The translations under genes and the position numbers were made by a program. A stretch of DNA of 64,000 bases from Xanthoparmelia taractica (lineage: Eukaryota > Ascomycota > Lecanoromycetes > Lecanorales > Parmeliaceae): contig JANQBS010000034.1 in the NCBI GenBank assembly GCA_033085395.1, forward strand, positions 1 to 64,000. Reading direction: 5' to 3'. Positions within the stretch are counted from its first letter, which is position 1. Every line of letters begins with the position of its first letter. A model generated the notes under the pieces. The model saw nothing but the letters and a program-made list of their open reading frames with translations, searched no databases and was not told the DNA's origin. This document shows, piece after piece, positions 56,842 to 64,000 of the stretch.

Positions 56842-58875
56842 AGGCGGACGTGGTCGATTAGAATACAGGATAATTGTTTCAGCTCACTCCAAGTACCATG
56901 GTGGTGATGGTATCTCTCGATCAGTCTGTTCTTTATACCGATCCAGATGATCTATGGCTTTTGATGGGTTCCAGATCGCGGCAGACTTCCTGAGGTGGCA
57001 GATGAGCACCTTATTTGTCAGATGCAGCAGGACTGTTGCGAGCTGAATATTGTGAAATTAATGATTAGAGACAAGTTTGACTGCAGATACAGTGACCTGA
57101 CTGGTGCGCGACCTAACACTCAACCGAGGCAAAGATGGGAATGTGTCTGCGTGGCAGAGCTTAGTCTGCAAGCGAACTCGACCCTGGCGCTCAAGCGGTC
57201 TCTAACGACATTCGGCTGTCTGTCCCAGGACTCCTCCTACAGGTGTCACGCATGTACTTTCGCCGCAGCTTCCAATCTTCGGAATGGGCACGAGTAAGCG
57301 ACGCTGCAAGATCCTTTGCAAGAAGTGACAATGGAAATGCAGATTCCTCGGTAGGCCCGACAAGGGAAATTGAGTGGCCCAGCGAATGCACGATACTGGC
57401 GCCCCAAGGATGCCCCACGGATGCCCCACGGATAAGGCTAATGCAGTCATCCCGGGGGGGGGCGCGGGGAAGCACGTTCCGTTTCTACCTCCGATGAGGT
57501 CTCTGTATATGCTGAGTATATCCGTCCTACCCCGGATGAGGTTCACATATATCCTCAGTATGGCTAAAATATACTGAGTATTTTACATAATAGATCAAAG
57601 TCGGCCCTCGAGTCCACGTTATTTGCTGAAAATCTATAATATATATTAAGCTACTCAATATATATCTGAAAATATCGTCCCGAAAGCTCTTGTTTATGAG
57701 ATACTTAGTATCACGAAAGCTCTGACTATATAGTATATTCTAGGCGTATGCTGAGTATACGAGCATATTTGTCTTTCTACCCCCAATGAAGTCTCTGCAT
57801 ATGCGGCACGCATCCGCTGTACCCCCGAGGAGTCGCATGAAGTATGCTTTGCATATTCCTACCCCTGCCGAGCTATGTGCCCGCGGGGGGCACGGTGCAC
57901 TGCATGTCCTTGACGCAGCCTAGGAGGGCGAGAGCACGGTGTACTCCTAATATGGGATGGAATCGCCCGGGTCGGGATCCCATAGGGGTAGAATGAAGCG
58001 AAGCACGAGTATCGCTCAAAGTTGGGTATGCGCTTGTTTGGAAATCTTTACCGGATCTTCATCTTGACCGCTATCGGGCCCGTCGTACCACCATGTCAAA
58101 GTTGATAGGCCTGAAATCAGATGTTGACGGAATCTGGAGCAGATAGGACATCTCAACGAATCGTATCATCCACAGACTTTCTATCGAGAGTACATTTATC
58201 AAGTATGATTTCTTATCGTTCGGTCACTGCGCTGCTTCTCTCCATTTCTCGACTCCAAAAGAACACATTCCCTGGTGGATCAAGACCACCATTATTCAAG
58301 GTTATGGCGTTGTAGTTGCACGCGCGAAGGTGTTTGCAAAAACTGTGGAAGCATCAAAATCCCTCAGCAGCCGCAGGTACAATGCTATCATCAGAAAAAG
58401 CATGCCGAGGCCGTTCCTGAGCCGTCTGATTGCATTAAGTGATTCGCTATTCTTTCGCATGGCATACATGGTACCTGGGCTCGGCATTCCTCATGAATGC
58501 GGGGGAGTGGCAATTCCTCCGTTCGAGATTCTATCAGCTCCGGGTTGGAATCAAATGTGGGGAATGCAGATCAACTTGCACTGGAGGATTCGGCCTTGTC
58601 GAGATGCAGTACATACTACGCCTCAAAACAGCATACAAGCAACCTCATCCGCCCCAATCTTTTTTCAACAAAGGGTCTCGTTCTCTATTTGCAAATCTAG
58701 ACCAGACACGTATAACAGGATTGATGCCCCCCTTTCTTCCTCACACACTTAAGAGGATCGGTCTACTTGATATCCAATTTGCAGGTGCTCAAGGTAGCTT
58801 CACTTCGGGCTCCTCGCGTTGGGAAAGAATAGAGACTGTGCTTTTGACAGTATCCAATTCTGTCTGAAATACGAT
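56842..58875. other. Long intergenic region containing a repeat tract
   Basis: Two kilobases with no gene that I can support. The middle (57485-57900) holds 42-base imperfect repeats, annotated separately. At 57408-57437 the unit GGATGCCCCAC occurs two to three times in a row, followed by a run of G bases near 57456. Frames at 58330-58867 overlap each other and have no recognisable features. Confidence 0.5.
57485..57900 (+). repeat. Imperfect tandem repeat, about 42-base period
   Basis: Units beginning CTACCYCCGATGAGGTC-like start at 57485 and 57527, and again at 57777, 57819 and 57859, spaced 42, 42 and 40 bases. The gap from 57527 to 57777 is 250 bases, about six periods. The gap is AT-rich and keeps only a shared sub-motif, TATGCTGAGTATA and variants (57508, 57551, 57571, 57747). 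This suggests an older array whose centre decayed, perhaps by RIP. No frame is conserved along it. Confidence 0.6.
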
Positions 58876-60417
58876 GAATCTGACACAAAATGTAAGTCTA
58901 CAGTCGAAAGCATTGAGCTACTGTGCTGAGCCATTCAACCGACGGTTAGGTGCCCTTATACGAGATCCCTCTCCACGAACCACCTGCTGGTATAAGTTCA
59001 AACTTCGTCAATCCTCAGACCTTGGCACCCGCAATCAATGCCGTTAGTGTAGTGATGATGATATGGGCGGTGTCATTTGTGACTGTTCGATTGTATACAA
59101 ATACCCAAGCATCACGGCATCTCAAAGTCGACGACTGTAAGTCTAAGTCTATCCCCAATGCTGTCAAATACTTAGAGACGTCAGACTTTTGTATTGTAGC
59201 GACGATCTTAGCCGTCTCTTATACGGGCTTGATAATCTCATGTAAGGTCCTTCGTCACACCATAAATCTGGCTAGAGTGTAACACTAGCGTACAGTGAAC
59301 AAGGTTGCCAGGCACGACATCGACATTCCACGAGCCTGGTTCGATGGCCCATACTGGAAGGTAAAGATACTGGTCCACGACTAAATAAATTATTAATAGA
59401 CTCATATTGAATGCCAAACAGCGAAACTACGCCGAGACCATGCTTCTCGGACCTACGATCTTTTTCGCCAAGGGTGCAATCCTCTTACTCTATCTCCGGA
59501 TTTTCACCATCAACAGGAAAATGAGATACAGTATCTGGTTTGGGCTGGTCTGGAACTTTCTACTGTATTGGAGTGGCATTCCGATTGCCACATACTACGG
59601 CACGCCGCGGATTGGACAGCCCTGGGATGTTGTCGCTGCTACCGAAACTTGCGCGAACTTGGCGAACTATCTCGTGATTCAAGGTGTCTTGGCGGTTGCC
59701 TTGGACCTCTACATATTTATCCTTCCAATCCCGATTGTGTTAAAGTTACGGATCTCCCTACAGCAGCGCTTGTCCATCCTCGGTATTTTTGGGACTGCTA
59801 TCTTGTGGGTATTCCCCACAGCCTGCCCTTTGTGAATATCTGAAGTTGACCGAGGTATAGAGGCATTACCGCGGCAGTCGTAGCGATGATATATCGCATC
59901 ATACTCTACACCGACAACCACGACGGTCTTTGGAAAACAGCACACATATACATCTGCATGTGAGTCACTAATCCAAGTTCACGCATTCGGTAGCTCACAC
60001 TCCAATAGCACCTGTGAGAACTATGTCGCGATAATCGTCAGCTCGATGCCTGCAGTCGCCTCCGTTTCAAGGGGCAGGACATCCCTTCCCTCTTGGCTGG
60101 CCAGCATGCGCTCCCGCCTTTCCAGATCCAAATCCGAATCCAGACTTTCAGCCTCGCGTACCAAAACCAGCGTCTCGTACCAGTCCGGGAACGGAGTGTG
60201 GCCTTCGGATCAAGGTGTGGTCGCCGACGACCATCATGCGGGAGATGATATTTACCTCCAACTCTTCGATGGTCGACGCGAAGGTGATTATGAGCTGGGG
60301 TTGGTGACGACTGAGATTCGGGCTGCGGCTGATGGCGGAAGGACTCACGAAGAGGGTGTTGTTCGTAAGAGCGTTGAGGTTCATCAGTCGACGAGCCAGA
60401 CGAGGCCGGCTACCTAG
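58876..60417 (+). CDS. Rhodopsin-like seven-helix membrane protein (Pth11/SAT4-type domain)
   Basis: Seven exons, 58876-58893, 58950-59136, 59185-59241, 59296-59360, 59422-59804, 59861-59959 and 60009-60417, encode 405 residues; the first exon is only 18 bases (MNLTQN). The protein matches the fungal rhodopsin-like domain family found in Pth11-type receptors: helices at INAVSVVMMIWAVSFVTVRL, FCIVATILAVSYTGLII, TMLLGPTIFFAKGAILLLYL (with LRIF), IWFGLVWNFLLYWSGI, NYLVIQGVLAVALDLYIF, GIFGTAIL/GITAAVVAMIY and TCENYVAIIVSSMPAV. LPIPIVLKLRISLQQR is the usual helix 5-6 loop. No CFEM domain precedes it. The last 120 residues are a Ser/Arg-rich cytosolic tail. All introns are 48-61 bases. Ligand and signalling are unknown. 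Confidence 0.8.
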
Positions 60418-61215
60418 GAAGGGGCATGTTATACCTCGTTGCTATATGGAATGCTCTCCACTTGTCTCCATGCATGGGTTGGGCGCTGGGGTGCTGGGAA
60501 TGACGGCGAAGGACATGGAGGGCTTTGGATTGGTATTGTGTAATTCGGACATTTTATTTCAAGCGTATCCACACCGTTAATGATTTCCGCTCGATTAACA
60601 TGTACTAGAAGAATGTATCAAAACTTCACGCATAGGAAAATTTTCAAAGATTCCAAAATCCGCACAAGTAGACGTTCACAATCCAGTTCCCAGGTAGAAC
60701 CCTCCCTATCTCAATGTTCGGCACCCATCAAACCGCAGCAGACATTCACGTCAATCGCCCTCTGTGAGTTGCGTTAGGTTGTGGGGGGTTGGTGGCAGGG
60801 TCGTTTGTGATGCTTAGGGCAGGGTGGGACTGTGGAGTGTAACTTTCTTGCAGGGTCGTGAGAGTGCATGGCAGTAGAATTTGTAGAGGAAGGATGATGA
60901 GAAGAAGAAACTATAAAGCATTTCGATAAAGATTTCCCCAGAAAATTGCAGCAAACGCACACGCAGTCTAGCTATCCGACGATTCCGATTCCTGCCGTGC
61001 AAACTTTACCATCAAGAGATGATCATGAACATCTCCCAATCGCGTTTTTATTCTCACGGATCCAACTCTGCTGGCTCAACTCCGCCAAGAACCTTACTCC
61101 CGTTCAAATCATCTCTTCTCACAAAAGGTCCTCCTCCCAGAATCCAGCACACGGATACTCCACATACACTCTCAACTCCAACTACAGTCACAGGGGTCCA
61201 CTTCAGGCTTTTGTT
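60418..61215. other. Convergent intergenic region
   Basis: About 800 bases between the ends of the rhodopsin-like gene and the ankyrin gene. No gene supported. Confidence 0.5.
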
Positions 61216-63915
61216 TCAAGCGGTAAATGACCCCGAGGTGAAACCCCCTTGCGAAGAGCCCCAGATCAGAGCTAGGGCCAAGAATGCAAGCGCGGATAGG
61301 AGGAACCTTGATGGCATGGGGATGCGCTTGCGGCCTTTGATGAGGGCGTTTAGCTCGTAGGCGAGGAGGAGGGCGTAGGATATGACGTAGAAGCATCGCA
61401 TGAGTAGGGCTTCGGAGAATGACAGGGACCACAGTTTTCGGATGTCTTTATAGAGCCTTTTCAGATGGTCGAGGAGGAGCTCTGTTTGGGTTGGTGTTAG
61501 AAAGGTTCCAAGAACCTTTTCGAATGTCTCTTGAAGCAGTGATATCAGTCTCTCGCGTCGTGAAGGAGGTTGAGGAGCGACCTCATTGCTGAGATTAAGG
61601 TAGTCGTCTAGGCTCTTCGTGCCCTGAAATTTTAGAGTGAAGGCCCGCTCTACCACGGCTAGAGTCTCGGCGTCTTCCTCATTTCGAGGATGTGATCTGA
61701 GCACGTGATTCGTGGCCAGCTGAAGTGCAGACCTGCCAGCTCCGTCCAAAGCGGTGACATCCGCCCCATGCTGGATAAGGACATCGGTACAAGATGCAGC
61801 ACCACGTATTACACAGAAAGTTGTCCATGTAGACTCTCCGACCCAATAGTTGTAGCAATCAAAAGAGTCGGATATTCGCGCGTCGGCATGTGCTCCATTG
61901 CGCAGGAGAAGATCAACCACGGAAGAATTTCTTCTTGAGATAGCTTGATACATGTAGCTTTGAAAAAGCATGGCTTTCGAGGCTCCTTCTCCGAAACCTG
62001 CCTTGTCAAAACATTTACGGTCAAGAAGGATCTTGGGCGCCTGGGGATAGGAACAGAGCGCCCTGCTTGACTGTATGATTGCAAAAAAAGGGTCATCGGA
62101 TTGGTCCAATGGTGCAGGCTTGGCATTTTCCACGAGTAATTCAAGAAGGCGCCTAAAAAGGGCATCGGAGAGACGCTTGCTATAAAGGAGGAAAATGTTG
62201 ATTGCTAAAGAGCCATTTGCACCGGCTTCCAGGAGCATGTAGACAATATCCATGTTCCCCTCGGCTGCTGCGTGTCCTAACATATTGGGGCTTGAGCCAT
62301 TTCCATTGACATCAACACTAATGTCCATTAAGGGTTTCAACATTGTAGTTGAGCCTGTCCTGAATAACAATGACAAAGGCCCATCCATTTCACCGCACTT
62401 TAAGTGACGGAAATGGCGTTCGATGGAAGCTGCACTAAAAGTAGTCTCGAATAGATAGTCCCCAAAAGATGGTCGAGTCGCTAAAGCCGGCGAACGGTAG
62501 GTAGCCAGTTTTCTTCCGAGCCGGTCAATAAAGACTGCATCACCGTCTACTAATAATGTGCTTATGAGATAGATTTGCGATGACGACAAGTCATCCACCA
62601 GCCATGGTTCCAATGGATCCTGTAAATAGTCCGGAGTATAGTCAATATGGCCGACTTGAGTATACATGAATATCCAATTAAAGACGAAGGAATCTGCCGC
62701 TAAGACGTTGCCGCCACATTTTGAGTACCTTTGTAACTGATTTCGTAAACGGTCTTGGTCTTCCGTATCTCCCGATCTCAGAAGGTCCGTGAAATACGTT
62801 ATGATATACTCCCTAAAACTCTTAAAGCAGTTTCTCAATGGTTTTGTATGCGCATGAGACAACTTACTGACCCGGAAGACCGTTATCCACCATGAAATCC
62901 ATCATCAGAGAGTATTGAGTGAAGTTACTACTGTCGCATTGCACCAAAAACTGCAACATAAATTCAGCACCTCACCTTCAAAGGCAGACTGGAGACCAAC
63001 CTGATACCAAGGAAACGGACCATTAGTCCGCAACAAATAATCCGTCGGTCTCGCTAGACCTTCTGCGAACGATCTCCGCACACCCTCTACATCACAGCTC
63101 TTAACAGCTTTGATAAAAAATGGATTGTAGTTGACTGTTAGAGGTCTCAAAGTTGCCCCCCAGCGCCATTGATCGCTGATCAATACATAATTTAGCCTCA
63201 TACTGTAATTGATCACGAGTCTTGACAGCCAACGTGGGGGCACAAATTGAAGTACGATTTCTGAATCTATGCAGACTTGTGAGGTCGAGCGGCTCGAGTT
63301 TTTAGATTGCTGTCGCTTATTCAGACGGATGTTCAGTATCCCGATCGGCATGCGGTAGAAAGAAGACTTCCAGAATACAGTGTTTTCTGCGATGGGATCC
63401 GAAGCTCTAGCAGCGGGTGTTGACGTACGTACACCGTCTCTAATGGTTCCAAAGGAGACATGATTCCTAAGAACTTGTTGCCACTCGCCTTGAAATTGAC
63501 TTAGCAAGGCATGAGTTTTCTTGTGGTCTTCCTTGCTGGATGATGATGCAGCGACCAGGCTGGAATGGACAGCCTGAAAGCCTGCTTCGTTCATGTCCAT
63601 GGACCTAACGTGCCGCTCAAATATTTCGTCCATCTTCTCAGAAATCACATCATCCCTTTTTGCGTGATCGTCCAAGTGAGCAAGGACCATCTGATGTCTT
63701 GCTTCATTCGCCGACTCGGTAACGGTTTGTAGAGCCGAGATTGTTGAGAAGCCAGCCTTGGCTTCAGAACTCAATCGACTCGCGGTTTGTGAGAGCTCAG
63801 ACGTAAGGGTCTGAAAACCAGCTCTATCTTCTTCGCCGAGTTGAGTGATACTTTCTGAGACTTTGTCGAGCTTTCGGCTTTCCCAGAAAAGGATATCAGC
63901 CTCCGAAAGCAACCG
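61216..63915 (-). CDS. Ankyrin-repeat protein with coiled-coil N-terminus and C-terminal membrane segment, 5' end not resolved
   Basis: Visible exons are 63915-63001, 62950-62868 and 62812-61216, giving at least 863 residues. The 55-base second intron has donor GTAAGT. The first (50 bases) starts GTTGGT, a weak donor, but has a GCTGAAT branch site; the frame changes there. The N-terminal 250 residues are helical (TSELSQTASRLSSEAKAGF and repeats of AGF), typical of fungal STAND-like N-terminal regions. Ankyrin repeats appear at PNMLGHAAAEGNMDIVYMLL, YQAISRRNSSVVDLLLRNGA and CTDVLIQHGADVTALDGAGR. A Leu/Ala-rich stretch near the end (FLLSALAFLALALIWGSSQG) is a likely membrane anchor. Upstream bases 63916-64000 contain no clear start, so the gene probably continues past the edge. 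No NACHT or kinase motif is visible. Role unknown. Confidence 0.7.
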
Positions 63916-64000
63916 CTAAGATGATACATCACTCACCCGCAGACCACTCCTTGTATATTCGTCAAAGTGCCGCAATGTACATCAATCTTTCTCTGGTATT

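Noticed and set aside
57374..57577. Plus-strand frame across the 42-base repeat (tandem Tyr-Met-Leu-Ser-like peptides)
   Set aside because: The frame is not kept in the later repeat units, so the pattern comes from the DNA repeat rather than from coding constraint.
1..64000. tRNA, rRNA or CRISPR arrays
   Set aside because: No cloverleaf with A/B boxes, no rRNA stretch and no spaced direct repeats were noticed; a covariance-model scan would be needed to exclude a tRNA.

Overview
The window is nuclear DNA from a filamentous ascomycete (Pezizomycotina; Dothideomycete-like gene content is my impression, not a measurement). The grounds are short GT-AG introns of about 45-70 bases in most genes, an AT-rich block with the C-to-T signature of repeat-induced point mutation (RIP), and fungal versions of nitrate transporter, Gup1, Arp4, Rei1 and Apc2. 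Exon borders below were deduced by eye from reading-frame continuity, splice signals and family knowledge; none was checked by alignment or RNA.

Left edge (1-5679): a gene-free, AT-rich, RIP-decayed repeat block. Its right part is recognisable on the minus strand as a dead Ty1/copia-type retroelement: a 301-base LTR (5379-5679), then a gag-to-protease reading frame (about 5350 down to 4190) riddled with TAA/TAG stops. The rest, about 1-3830, is too decayed to name.

Core (5958-46000): mostly conserved housekeeping genes: proteasome beta-2 (5958+), a large coiled-coil/disordered protein (13782-), a D-serine dehydratase-like PLP enzyme (14750+), a nitrate transporter with GATA-type sites upstream (19864+), ARP4 (23431-) divergent from GUP1 (23815+), a probable mitochondrial helical protein (26867+), a mitochondrial membrane-anchored helical protein (32104-), a protein kinase (34815-), an AZUL+HECT ubiquitin ligase (39605-) divergent from REI1 (40033+), APC2 (42107+) and a conserved fungal protein with a coiled-coil tail (47063-).

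Right part (47860-64000): more accessory. It holds a small single-pass membrane protein, a small orphan ORF, a five-exon secreted cysteine-containing protein, a dynamin-like GTPase, an NAD-dependent epimerase, a 42-base imperfect repeat tract, a seven-helix rhodopsin-like (Pth11/SAT4-type) membrane protein and an ankyrin-repeat protein that probably runs to or off the right edge.

Genes appear to be transcribed singly; I see no operon-like or obvious biosynthetic cluster. No rRNA, tRNA or CRISPR array was recognised. I did not find a convincing new biological system; the most informative oddities are the RIP-converted zinc knuckle, the 18-base microexons, the stop-free 57-base intron in GUP1 and the 42-base repeats.
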